In this document: positions 42,865 through 52,115 of the stretch, piece after piece
How positions within the stretch are numbered: the stretch's first letter is position 1
How the letters are laid out: every line of letters starts with the position of its first letter
Assembly (NCBI GenBank): GCA_937988745.1
Contig: CALKAR010000251.1
Coordinates: 6,134-70,133 of the forward strand
DNA length: 64,000 bases
Reading direction: 5' to 3'
Source of the DNA: an uncultured Peptococcaceae bacterium
GTDB lineage: Bacteria; Bacillota; Limnochordia; Darwinibacteriales; Darwinibacteriaceae
Translations under genes and position numbers: made by a program
The notes under the pieces: model-generated
What the model was told of the DNA's origin: nothing
What the model saw: the letters and a program-made list of their open reading frames with translations, nothing else
Database searches by the model: none

Positions 42865-45800
42865 ATGTTCTTTACGGTAGAAAAAGCTGATCGATACATC
42901 ACGGATCTGCGGCCGTATATTTACGAAGACAGAACCAAAATAGAAGACTTCAAACATTGGCCAGAGAATGCAGCAGGTGCACACCTGCCCGAGTTCGACG
43001 ACAGCCAGTGGAACGATTTTAAGGTCGGCGGCGCATGGGGCGGCCGCGACCAGACACATTGGTTTAGAACTACTGTAACCATTCCAGAGGAATGGCGGGA
43101 TGCTAAAGTTGCTCTGTATCTTGCAGTAGGTGCTGGCGAGACCGGTGGCCTGCGCGGGGCAGAGTCACTAGCTTACATCAACGGCCTTCCCGTACAGGGG
43201 TTGGACGTCAACCACGCAGAAGTGCTGCTCCTGCCAGAGTGGATGGAAGCTGGTGAGTTCCACTTAGCAATTAAGGCCTTCAGCGGCCTGCAGAATGAAA
43301 CAAGGTGGTTCTACAGGGCAGAACTGGTAAAGATCAATGAAGCCGCGGAAGATTTCTATTTCCGTGCTGCAACAGTTCTAGATACTATCAGAATCCTGCC
43401 AGAAAGCGATTATATCCGCACCAGCCTGCTTAATCTTTTGAACGACGCTGTCAATACCACTGATTTCCGTCGTCCTCGTTCTCCTGAATTCTACGCATCG
43501 ATTGCAAAGGCGAATGAAGAACTGAAGCAGGGCCTGCGGGAGTTGAAGGACGAGTCTGGAAAGCAGCCGGTTATCACTGCTGTCGGTCATTCCCATATTG
43601 ACCTGGCTTGGTGGTGGCAGATCAAACATACACGGGAAAAGGCAAGCCGCACTTTCTCCACCGTAAACCATCTGATGGAGCAGTATCCGGAGTATCAATT
43701 CTTAGCCAGCCAACCCCAGCTTTATGAGTTCATCAAACAGGATTACCCCGAAATCTTTGAACGGGTAAAACAGCGCGTGAAAGAAGGTAAGTGGGAAGTT
43801 ACAGGTGGCATGTGGGTCGAGCCTGACTGTAACGTTCCCTCCGGTGAATCCTTAGTCCGTCAGTTCCTGATGGGACAGAAGTTCATGGAGGAAGAGTTTG
43901 GCGTCCGCTCTACCGTGCTGTGGTTGCCTGACGTGTTCGGTTACTCCTGGGCAATGCCTCAGATTATTAAGAAGAGTGGCCACAAGTACTTTATGACCAC
44001 CAAGATCAGCTGGAGCCAATATAACCGGCCGACCTATGACACATTTATGTGGCGCGGTATCGACGGTACTGAAGTCTTAACTCACTTCATTACCACCACT
44101 GATTCGCCTAAGCCGCGTTTCTACACCTACAACGGTGTACTGAATCCAGCAAGCGCTGTCCGGAGCTGGCAGCATTATCAGCAGAAGGACATCAATGATG
44201 AACTGCTCTTGGCCTATGGCTTTGGTGATGGAGGCGGTGGCCCCACCAAGGAAATGATCGAAACAGGTAAGAAGATGCAGGAAATCCCAGGTTTGCCTGA
44301 AATCCGCTTCGGCAAAGCCGAGCCGTTCTTCGAACGTCTCGAAGAGAAGGTGAAGGATAATCCGAAGCTGCCTGTAGTCGATGGTGAGCTCTATCTCGAG
44401 TATCATCGCGGCACATATACATCCCAGGCCCGCACCAAACGGAACAACCGTCTCAGTGAAATCATGCTTCATGACGTGGAGCTGTTTAACGCTCTAGCAA
44501 TGAATGAAGTACCGGGTCATGAGTATCCACAGGATGAAATCAACGAGAACTGGAAGACCGTGCTCCGCAACCAGTTCCACGATATCCTGCCTGGCTCGTC
44601 TATCGCTGAGGTATACGAAGATGCAGATGCAGAGTATGCTCAGGTGCTTGGTTCTAGCTGGGATCACCTGCAGACAGCTCTCAAAGCTTTAGCCAGCCGT
44701 GTCGTTATGGATGGCGAAAAAATCGTTGTCTTTAACTCACTCTCTTGGGACCGCTGCGGCACCGCTATCTTGCCTTGGAGCGATGAGCTGGAGGGTAAGG
44801 TCTTCGTCGATGATGAGGGCAAACTCCTTGAGGCTCGCATTGTCGAAACCACTTCTGGCAAGGTTGTGGAGATTGAAGTGCCCAACATCCCGAGCTTTGG
44901 ATACAAAGCGTTCCGCGTGAAGTCTCAGGATGAAGTACAGGCAGCAGACCAGGTAACACCTGAAAAGACTGTACGCCTTGAAGGCCGGACTATTGAGTCG
45001 CCTTACTACCGCATCGTTCTCAACGAAGCGGGACAGATCACTTCCTTGTTTGACAAAGAAGCTGACCGGGAAGTACTGCCTGAGGGCATGGCGGCTAACG
45101 TGATCGAGGCTTTCGAAGACAAACCAATGTACTACGATGCTTGGGACATTGACATTTACTATAGAGAAAAACCATACGCTGTACAGCATCCAGTCGAGTG
45201 GAAGGTGCTGGAAAACGGACCCAGCCGAGTTGTGATTGCCTTTGAGTGGCCGTTCCTCCAGTCTACAATTAAACAGCAGATGATTGTTTACTCCGATCGC
45301 CGTCGAATTGACTTCAAGACAGAGATTGATTGGAACGAACATCAGATTCTGCTCAAGGCTGCTTTCCCAGTGGATGTACGCAGTACAAAGGCAACCTACG
45401 AAATTCAGTTTGGTAACGTAGAGCGGCCTACCCACTGGAATACCAGCTGGGATTATGCTAAGTTCGAGACTTGTGCTCAGAAATGGGTCGACTTGTCGCA
45501 GCGTGACTACGGTGTCAGTCTCCTCAATGACTGCAAGTATGGTCATGACGTGAAAGACAACATCATGCGTATCACACTGCTCAAGTCTGGTATTGAACCA
45601 GATCCAAATGCGGACCACGGGCACCATGAGTTCACTTACAGTCTCCTACCTCACAGCGGTGACTGGTATGAAGCGAATACCACTCAAGAGGCTTATGAGC
45701 TGAACTATCCGCTGCGCGCCGTCTATACCCAAAGCCCAGCCGGCTCTCTGCCTGAAGAGCAGAGCTTCATTAAGGTTAAAGGCGAAGGTGTCATTTTGGA

Positions 45801-46017
45801 GACTGTCAAGAAGAGCGAAAAAGATTCCAGCCTTGTGCTGCGCTTCTACGAGTATGGCAATCGTCGTTCGACTGTAGAAGTCGAACTGGCTGCTGAACTA
45901 TCTTCTGTTGAGGAATGCAACTTGATGGAAGAAGAGTGTCAGGCAGTGCCCTTCACAGGTAAGACGTTCTCCTTCGATATTGATCCCTATGAGATCAAGA
46001 CATTCAAGATCAGGTGA
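42865..46017 (+). CDS. Alpha-mannosidase, GH38
   Basis: 1050 residues, cytoplasmic. The GH38 zinc site is visible in VGHSHIDLAWWW (His244, Asp246) and the nucleophile Asp356 in WLPDVFGYSWAMPQI; GFGDGGGGPTKEMIE and FHDILPGSSIAEVYEDA carry further family residues. N-terminal beta domain (1-230), catalytic domain (230-500), helical bundle, then C-terminal beta sandwiches. It trims alpha-mannosyl residues, as in N-glycans or mannosylglycerate. ATG 42865 is 10 bases after AAGGG; an ATG at 42856 overlaps the previous stop (ATGA) and is the alternative. Last gene of the operon. Confidence 0.95.
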   Translation: MFFTVEKADRYITDLRPYIYEDRTKIEDFKHWPENAAGAHLPEFDDSQWNDFKVGGAWGGRDQTHWFRTTVTIPEEWRDAKVALYLAVGAGETGGLRGAESLAYINGLPVQGLDVNHAEVLLLPEWMEAGEFHLAIKAFSGLQNETRWFYRAELVKINEAAEDFYFRAATVLDTIRILPESDYIRTSLLNLLNDAVNTTDFRRPRSPEFYASIAKANEELKQGLRELKDESGKQPVITAVGHSHIDLAWWWQIKHTREKASRTFSTVNHLMEQYPEYQFLASQPQLYEFIKQDYPEIFERVKQRVKEGKWEVTGGMWVEPDCNVPSGESLVRQFLMGQKFMEEEFGVRSTVLWLPDVFGYSWAMPQIIKKSGHKYFMTTKISWSQYNRPTYDTFMWRGIDGTEVLTHFITTTDSPKPRFYTYNGVLNPASAVRSWQHYQQKDINDELLLAYGFGDGGGGPTKEMIETGKKMQEIPGLPEIRFGKAEPFFERLEEKVKDNPKLPVVDGELYLEYHRGTYTSQARTKRNNRLSEIMLHDVELFNALAMNEVPGHEYPQDEINENWKTVLRNQFHDILPGSSIAEVYEDADAEYAQVLGSSWDHLQTALKALASRVVMDGEKIVVFNSLSWDRCGTAILPWSDELEGKVFVDDEGKLLEARIVETTSGKVVEIEVPNIPSFGYKAFRVKSQDEVQAADQVTPEKTVRLEGRTIESPYYRIVLNEAGQITSLFDKEADREVLPEGMAANVIEAFEDKPMYYDAWDIDIYYREKPYAVQHPVEWKVLENGPSRVVIAFEWPFLQSTIKQQMIVYSDRRRIDFKTEIDWNEHQILLKAAFPVDVRSTKATYEIQFGNVERPTHWNTSWDYAKFETCAQKWVDLSQRDYGVSLLNDCKYGHDVKDNIMRITLLKSGIEPDPNADHGHHEFTYSLLPHSGDWYEANTTQEAYELNYPLRAVYTQSPAGSLPEEQSFIKVKGEGVILETVKKSEKDSSLVLRFYEYGNRRSTVEVELAAELSSVEECNLMEEECQAVPFTGKTFSFDIDPYEIKTFKIR

Positions 46018-46093
46018 GTCAGCAAGTAATTACCTGTTAAAAATGTCGGATTGGAAAAGGGATCTGTAAGGTTTTGTTGAAAACCATAATAGT

Positions 46094-46118
46094 GGTATGG
46101 TAAAAAGCCCAACCATTT
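46094..46118. promoter_or_regulatory. GGTATGGTA/ACCATTT motif upstream of the GntR-LacI gene (copy A)
   Basis: GGTATGGTAAAAA (46094-46106) and ACCATTT (46112-46118) form an imperfect inverted repeat about 30 bases before the regulator start. The 9-mer GGTATGGTA recurs, inverted, ahead of the second binding-protein gene (58998-59006). A plausible auto-operator. Confidence 0.45.
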
Positions 46119-46147
46119 GAGGGTTTGGTTCGGCAAAGAGGTGAGTC

Positions 46148-47251
46148 TTGTTGGCGACTAGAGAAACGGAATTTACTGATCGTAAGATGCTGTATAGACA
46201 AACCAAGGATTATATCCTAGACAAGATCCAGCGAGGTTTATACGGTCCGGGGGAACTTATTCCCCCGGAGCGTGAACTTGCTGAGCAGTTGAACATCAGT
46301 AGATACACAGTGCGTAGAGCGATCCAAGAGCTGGTATCAGAAGGGATTCTTCATCGGGTTCAAGGCAGTGGTACTTATGTTACTGAATCCACCAATACTG
46401 TGCAGCGAAATGACACATTGGGGATTGTGATGCCTTTCTCAGATGCTGAGGTGGAGATGCTTCTTCTCAACGGTATGCAGAAAGCACTGCGCGATACCCG
46501 CTTTTCCATGACTATTCGTGGAACTGGTAACAGCGCCGTGCGCGAATGGGACGAAGTTCATCGGCTTAAGGAAGAAGGCGTCAGCGGCCTGATAATCATG
46601 CCTAGTGAAGAAGAAGATGGCGGCCGAAGCGCCGTTGCGCTTAAGCGAGAGGGTTTTCCCTTTGTGCTGATCGACCGCAGGGTCCCAGGCTGCGAGACAA
46701 ACTGCGTTATGTCTGACAACATCCAAGGTGGATATTTGAGTGCGAAATACCTGTACGATTTAGGGCATCGCAAAATCGCGTTTGTAAGACACCAAAGTGA
46801 CAATACCAGCAGCGCGAAGGACCGCTTTCTTGGCTACCGCAAGGCCTGTCAAGAAAAGGGTCTAGGCGACGGCATCCTCTTTGCCTTTGATTATAGAAAT
46901 GGTGAGGAGGAACTGCAGCAGTTCCTCCTCTCTGGAGAATACACTGCTTGCATAGCTGTGAATGGCTATGTGGCAGTGGATATTGTAAAAGCATGCCGGT
47001 CAGCGAACTTGGTAATCCCGGATGACTTGTCTCTTGTCAGTTTCGATGATCCAAATATTCTGCAGCATCTGGAAGTTTCACTGACCACAGTTATTCAGCA
47101 CACCGAGATGATAGGGTATCGGGCTGTGCGCTTGCTTATAGAGGAGATCGACAGCCAAGAAAAATATGGCAGGGATTATATTAGAAGTTATACACAGTGC
47201 TACTACCCTGTACGCCTGATCGAGCGCGAGTCTTGCCGCAGGCTGGATTAA
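46148..47251 (+). CDS. GntR-LacI hybrid sugar-responsive regulator (AraR-like)
   Basis: 367 residues. N-terminal GntR winged helix (QTKDYILDKIQRGLYGPGELIPPERELAEQLNISRYTVRRAIQEL, residues 18-62, with HRVQGSGTYV). C-terminal LacI-type periplasmic-binding-like domain (LGIVMPFSDAEVEMLLLNGM near 95, GLIIMPSEEED, CVMSDNIQGGYLSAKYL, LSLVSFDDP). Same fusion as B. subtilis AraR, which releases DNA when sugar binds. TTG 46148 (or 46151) follows GAGGTGAG. It is 18 bases ahead of the large transport operon and very likely controls it. Confidence 0.93.
   Translation: MLATRETEFTDRKMLYRQTKDYILDKIQRGLYGPGELIPPERELAEQLNISRYTVRRAIQELVSEGILHRVQGSGTYVTESTNTVQRNDTLGIVMPFSDAEVEMLLLNGMQKALRDTRFSMTIRGTGNSAVREWDEVHRLKEEGVSGLIIMPSEEEDGGRSAVALKREGFPFVLIDRRVPGCETNCVMSDNIQGGYLSAKYLYDLGHRKIAFVRHQSDNTSSAKDRFLGYRKACQEKGLGDGILFAFDYRNGEEELQQFLLSGEYTACIAVNGYVAVDIVKACRSANLVIPDDLSLVSFDDPNILQHLEVSLTTVIQHTEMIGYRAVRLLIEEIDSQEKYGRDYIRSYTQCYYPVRLIERESCRRLD
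46904..46930. repeat. Perfect 13-bp inverted repeat inside the regulator gene
   Basis: GAGGAGGAACTGC and GCAGTTCCTCCTC flank a single A. The coding sense reads Glu-Glu-Glu-Leu-Gln-Gln-Phe-Leu-Leu, a surface helix of the ligand domain. Confidence 0.85.
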
Positions 47252-47269
47252 TGGGAATGGAGGTGCAGC

Positions 47270-50242
47270 ATGGGCAGAACCACTAAAATACTATTTGGAA
47301 CACTGTTGCTGTTGATTTTGCCCTGGGTTGCTTCGGCTTATGCCGCAAACGACTTAACTTTCGCTGATGAGATCGCTAGCTTTGAGGCAGTGATCGATTA
47401 CGGGACTTATCTAGAATCTTATCTTGCCCAGGGTGCTGACCGCCCCAATCGCCAAGTCTATGTGTTTGGCGACCGTTACTCCCGAACTAATATGGATGTG
47501 GAGTTGGTCTATTCTGAGGAATACAACGGCTACGCTGTGTACACCGGCGAGTGGGGTTACATTGAATGGGATGTTTATGTGACAGAGCCAGGCCTGTACA
47601 ACATTGAACTGGCTTATTATCCCGTTGAGGGCAGAGGTACTGCCATCGAAAGATCAATTGAAATTAATGGCGAGCCTCCATTCGAAGGGGCGAGCTATCT
47701 GTCTTTCTCTCGAATTTGGGGAAGTGCGGAAGAAATCCGCATGGACAACCAAGGCAACGAACTGCGTCCTGCACAGAAGGAATACCCCATGTGGCGGACC
47801 GTAGTTTTGTCTGATTCTATGGGCAGCTATGCGGAGCCCTACCTGTTCTATTTTGAAGAGGGAAGGAACACAATTCGCTTGATTTCCCGCAAAGAACCAA
47901 TGCTTATCCATCACCTGCGTCTTTTCCAGGTCGAAGAACCTCCTGCTTATGCGGAACTTGCGGAAGAGTACAAGCAGCTGGGCTACAAGGAAGCCGAAGG
48001 AGTCCTTATCAAGCTGCAGGAACGGGATTCAACTTACCGTTCTGAATCGACTTTAGCGCCTACCTTCGACCATGGAGATCCCACTTTAGAACCGTATGAT
48101 CCAGTTCTCATGCGGCTTAATGCTATCGGCGGTGAAAGCTGGAACCAGAGCGGTCAGTGGGTGCGTTGGGACTTTGAAGTGCCCCAGTCTGGTCTTTATA
48201 AGATTGGCATCAAAGCGAAACAGAATTTATACCGCGGTTCATTCAGCAACCGCCGCATCTATATTGACGACAAGGTTCTCTTCAAAGAGATGTCTGCGGT
48301 GCGTTTCCCTTACTCTTCTATCTATGACATGTATGTCCTAGGTGGCGATGAAGACCCATACTTGATCTACTTGGAGGAAGGGCCGCACAGTATTACCATG
48401 GAAGTCGTTCTCGGCGATATGGTCGATGTAATCCGTACCGTCGAAAAGAGTGTGTACGATCTGAACTCGATTTACCGCCAAATCGTAATGATCACATCGC
48501 CAACTCCCGACCCAATGCGTACCTACGAGCTGCCTAAGCGCATTCCAGGACTGCTGGACAGCATGCTGGTTCAGGCGGACATCGTAGAAGAGGTTGCAGA
48601 TGCTCTAGAAGAGTATACCGGCCAGCGCGGTGGAGCTACTGTAGTGCTGCGAGACCTTTCTCGTCAGCTCCGTACCTTGGTTGATGATCCTGATTCAATT
48701 CCACGTCGCTTGTCTGAGTTTAGAGACAACCTTGGTTCGTTGGGAACCTGGCTGTTGGATGTCCGTAAACAGCCATTAATTGTTGATTATCTAGTAATTG
48801 CATCACCTGAACAAGAAATGCCCCGTGCATCTGCCACATTTAGTGAGCGGATGGGTCATGAGGTAAGAGCACTTGCCTCTTCTTATACCCATGACTACAC
48901 GATGGTTGGCGACGTCTACGAAGGTGATGTCGAACCATTGACAGTCTGGATTGGATGGGGCCGTGACCAAGCTCAGATCTTGAAGCGGCTGATCGAAAAC
49001 GACTTTACGCCTAAGACCGGAATTCCGGTAAACCTTGAATTGGTCAGTATGGGTGTGCTTCTACCTGCAACCTTGGCAGGTAGAGGACCTGACGTGGCCA
49101 TGGGGGTAAGCACTGCCCAGCCTATGAACTTCGCGTTCCGCGGTGGGGTAGTGGACTTGCGGACGATGCCTGGCTTCGATGAGGTCAAAGAGCGGTTTAT
49201 GCACAGCGCTATCGTGCCATTTATGTTCCGCGACAGCGTGTATGCTCTTCCAGACCAGCAGTCATTCTTGATGCTGTTCTATCGTGCTGATATTCTGAAA
49301 GAATTGGGGCTTGAAATCCCACAAACATGGGATGATGTACTCGATATCATTCCTGTTTTGCAAAAACGGAACATGGACTTCGGCCTGCCGTTCTCGGTGC
49401 CGGCTAAAGCAATGAGCTCCTCTATCGGTGACGTCAGTTCGACCATGGGCAGCCTGTCATCAAGCGGTGGAGTGCTGAATCTCTTGATGTTCATGTACCA
49501 GAAAGACCAAGAACTGTTCATCGAAGACGGTATTGCTACGAACCTTGATCATGAAGCTGCGGTAGAGGCCTTTACACTGTGGACAGAGCTTTACGAGCTT
49601 TACAAACTGCCCCTAGATTACAATGCCTCCAACCGTTTCCGGATGGGTGACATGCCGCTGGTTATTGCAAGTTACGGCTTGTACAACGAGCTGCAGGTGT
49701 TTGCTCCTGAGTTGAGAGGTAAGTGGGGCTTTACACTGATACCTGGTACGCTCAAAGAAGATGGTACCATTGACCGCTCTGCTCCTGCAGCAGTCGGTCA
49801 GACCGGCAGCATGATCATGGCTACATCTGACAAGATTGAGGAAGGTTGGGAGTTCCTCAAGTGGTGGACCAGCACCGAAACCCAGATTGAGTTCGGACGC
49901 CAGATTGAGAGTGTCCTCGGTGTTGCTGGACGTTATGCAACTGCAAACGTAGAAGCTCTAGCGGGTCTGCCTTGGTCAGTGGAAGAGTATCAGAAGCTGA
50001 TGGCCCAGTGGCAGTGGGTGCGGGGCGTTCCTGAGGTACCTGGCGGCTACATGATCGGCCGTTACCTCGACAACGCTTTCCGTCAGGTTGTTTATAACAA
50101 CAAACCGGCGCGAGATATCTTAGTTGACTACAACCGTCTGATCAACGAAGAAATCGAACGCAAGCGGATAGAATTTGGCCTACCCACGAAATTCGAAGAT
50201 CTGCCCGAAGAGTACCGCAAGCTGTACTGGGTTGAGCAGTGA
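47270..50242 (+). CDS. Large extracellular solute-binding protein with two sugar-binding-like modules
   Basis: 990 residues, about twice the size of a normal binding protein. Signal peptide to about 26 (LLLLILPWVASAYAA). Two similar CBM6/35-like beta modules: residues 80-230 (YIEWDVYVTEPGLYNIELAYYPV, SIEINGEPPF) and 265-385 (WVRWDFEVPQSGLYKIGIKAKQ, RIYIDDKVLF). A helical linker (400-510) is followed by an SBP family 1 domain (near 550-985: PLTVWIGWGRDQAQILKRLIENDF, GRGPDVAMGVSTAQPMNFAFRGG, GWEFLKWWTS). Starts the 17-kb operon after the regulator. The added modules suggest binding of long or branched glycans. Confidence 0.9.
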   Translation: MGRTTKILFGTLLLLILPWVASAYAANDLTFADEIASFEAVIDYGTYLESYLAQGADRPNRQVYVFGDRYSRTNMDVELVYSEEYNGYAVYTGEWGYIEWDVYVTEPGLYNIELAYYPVEGRGTAIERSIEINGEPPFEGASYLSFSRIWGSAEEIRMDNQGNELRPAQKEYPMWRTVVLSDSMGSYAEPYLFYFEEGRNTIRLISRKEPMLIHHLRLFQVEEPPAYAELAEEYKQLGYKEAEGVLIKLQERDSTYRSESTLAPTFDHGDPTLEPYDPVLMRLNAIGGESWNQSGQWVRWDFEVPQSGLYKIGIKAKQNLYRGSFSNRRIYIDDKVLFKEMSAVRFPYSSIYDMYVLGGDEDPYLIYLEEGPHSITMEVVLGDMVDVIRTVEKSVYDLNSIYRQIVMITSPTPDPMRTYELPKRIPGLLDSMLVQADIVEEVADALEEYTGQRGGATVVLRDLSRQLRTLVDDPDSIPRRLSEFRDNLGSLGTWLLDVRKQPLIVDYLVIASPEQEMPRASATFSERMGHEVRALASSYTHDYTMVGDVYEGDVEPLTVWIGWGRDQAQILKRLIENDFTPKTGIPVNLELVSMGVLLPATLAGRGPDVAMGVSTAQPMNFAFRGGVVDLRTMPGFDEVKERFMHSAIVPFMFRDSVYALPDQQSFLMLFYRADILKELGLEIPQTWDDVLDIIPVLQKRNMDFGLPFSVPAKAMSSSIGDVSSTMGSLSSSGGVLNLLMFMYQKDQELFIEDGIATNLDHEAAVEAFTLWTELYELYKLPLDYNASNRFRMGDMPLVIASYGLYNELQVFAPELRGKWGFTLIPGTLKEDGTIDRSAPAAVGQTGSMIMATSDKIEEGWEFLKWWTSTETQIEFGRQIESVLGVAGRYATANVEALAGLPWSVEEYQKLMAQWQWVRGVPEVPGGYMIGRYLDNAFRQVVYNNKPARDILVDYNRLINEEIERKRIEFGLPTKFEDLPEEYRKLYWVEQ

Positions 50243-50253
50243 GGGGGGATATA

Positions 50254-51207
50254 ATGGCGTCTATGCCTGAAAGACAAGTGAGCACTCAGGCCGTTTACCG
50301 GCCTGAGAGCAAGCTTGGTCAACTATGGAAGCGCATTAAGCAGAATAAAGTTTCTTATTTCTTTGTAGCGCCCTACGGCATTCTATTTTTCACGTTTACC
50401 ATTCTGCCGGTTGCAGTGGCAATCTACCTGAGCTTTACCCATTACAACATGCTGCAGCCTCCCCGGTGGGTGGGTTGGGAAAACTACCTGCGTCTTCTGC
50501 TTGCAGACGATGTTTTCCTGATTGCGGTAAAGAACACGTTTGTATTTGCTGTGATAACGGGGCCGTTGAGCTACCTGGCCAGCTTCGTGTTTGCCTGGTT
50601 GATTAACGAGTTAAGACCGCGGATCAGAGCTTTCTTGACTCTGCTCTTATATGCCCCGTCTATTTCCGGAAGTTTGTATCTGATTTGGACTATCATGTTC
50701 AGCGGAGACTCTTATGGGTTTATTAACTCTCGTCTCCTTTACCTTGGCATCATTAAGGAGCCTATTCAGTTCCTGACAGACCCACAGTGGATGATGAGTG
50801 TTGTAATCATCGTTGTACTGTGGATGAGCTTGGGAACCAGTTTCTTAGCTTTTATCGCGGGTCTGCAGGGTATTGATCCGAGCCTGTATGAAGCAGCCGC
50901 GGTTGATGGTATCAGAAATCGCTGGCAGGAGCTGTTCTACATCACCCTGCCTCAGATGAAAGGCTACCTGATGTTCGGTGCCATTATGGCCATTACAAGC
51001 TCGTTCGCTGCTGCGGAACAGATCATTCCATTGGTCGGTTTCCCCAGTACAGACTACGCAGGACACACAATCGTGGCACACCTGATCGACTATGGTAACG
51101 TCCGTTTTGAAATGGGCATGGCTTCGGCCATTGCGGTAATCTTGTTCTTTACCATGGTCATATCACAAAGACTTGTGCAGCGCCTGCTTGATAAGATCGG
51201 GACCTAA
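50254..51207 (+). CDS. Sugar ABC importer permease (MalF type), importer 1
   Basis: 317 residues, six membrane helices after a polar N-terminus, and an EAA loop SLYEAAAVDGIRNRWQELFYITLPQMKG. Family CUT1, MalF-like. ATG 50254 follows GAGGGGGG by 6 bases. Works with the next permease and the 990-residue binding protein. Confidence 0.92.
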   Translation: MASMPERQVSTQAVYRPESKLGQLWKRIKQNKVSYFFVAPYGILFFTFTILPVAVAIYLSFTHYNMLQPPRWVGWENYLRLLLADDVFLIAVKNTFVFAVITGPLSYLASFVFAWLINELRPRIRAFLTLLLYAPSISGSLYLIWTIMFSGDSYGFINSRLLYLGIIKEPIQFLTDPQWMMSVVIIVVLWMSLGTSFLAFIAGLQGIDPSLYEAAAVDGIRNRWQELFYITLPQMKGYLMFGAIMAITSSFAAAEQIIPLVGFPSTDYAGHTIVAHLIDYGNVRFEMGMASAIAVILFFTMVISQRLVQRLLDKIGT

Positions 51208-51219
51208 GGAGGGACAGTT

Positions 51220-52092
51220 GTGATCAAACGTTTAAGACAAAGATTCTGGACCACCAAACCAACCCGTTCCTTCGGGGGAGACATGGCCATTCTCCTCTTT
51301 ATTGGAGCCGCTGCGGCGTTTTCTGCCTTACCCTTGGTGTATGCGATTTCTAACGCTTTCAAGCCGTTAAACGAGCTGTTTCTCTGGCCGCCGCAGTTCT
51401 TTGTGCGGAACCCAACCTTGGCCAACTTCTATGACCTGTTAGTTCTAATGTCCAGCTCATGGGTTCCATTCTCCCGTTATTTGGTGAACACGCTTGTCAT
51501 TACCCTGGGAGGTACAGCTGGCCACGTCATTCTGGCTTCTCTGGCAGCCTATGCTTTGGCCAAACACGACTTTCCAGGCAGCAAGTGGATGTTCTCGGTA
51601 GTTGTTTTGTCGCTGATGTTTGCTAAGCAGGTTACAGCTATTCCGAACTACCTCATCACTTCTTATCTCGGTTTAGTTGACACCCATTGGGCTATTATCC
51701 TACCTGCTTGGGCCATGAGCTTAGGGTTGTTTTTGATGAAACAGTTCATTGAAGCGATGATCCCCGATGCGCTGCTCGAATCGGCTCGCATCGAGGGCGC
51801 CAGCGAATGGACAATTTTCTGGAGAATTGTTATGCCTAACGTCCGGCCAGGTTGGCTGACCTTGATTATTCTTTCGTTCCAAGCTTTATGGGGCGAAACG
51901 GGCGGACAGTTTATCTACAGTGAGCAGTTGAAGACGCTCCCTTACGCCCTGAGTCAGATTGTTGCCGGAGGTATTGCCCGTGCTGGTGTAGCCGCAGCAG
52001 TGGGTGTAATCATGATGATACTTCCAATTACAGTATTCGTTATTAACCAAAGTAAAGTCATCGAAACAATGGGTGCTTCCGGTATCAAGTAA
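51220..52092 (+). CDS. Sugar ABC importer permease (MalG type), importer 1
   Basis: 290 residues, six membrane helices, EAA loop LLESARIEGASEWTIFWRIVMPNVRPG. N-terminal FGGDMAILLFIGAAAAFSALPLVYAISNAFKPLNELF is the MalG-type start. GTG 51220 follows AAGGAGGG. Completes the membrane part of importer 1; no ATPase gene is present. Confidence 0.92.
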   Translation: MIKRLRQRFWTTKPTRSFGGDMAILLFIGAAAAFSALPLVYAISNAFKPLNELFLWPPQFFVRNPTLANFYDLLVLMSSSWVPFSRYLVNTLVITLGGTAGHVILASLAAYALAKHDFPGSKWMFSVVVLSLMFAKQVTAIPNYLITSYLGLVDTHWAIILPAWAMSLGLFLMKQFIEAMIPDALLESARIEGASEWTIFWRIVMPNVRPGWLTLIILSFQALWGETGGQFIYSEQLKTLPYALSQIVAGGIARAGVAAAVGVIMMILPITVFVINQSKVIETMGASGIK

Positions 52093-52115
52093 TCGATGGT
52101 GATGGGGGGTTTATT

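Noticed and set aside
44737..45627. Long minus-strand open frame inside the GH38 gene
   Set aside because: The GH38 frame is certain; the antisense frame is a by-product of codon bias and has no start signals.
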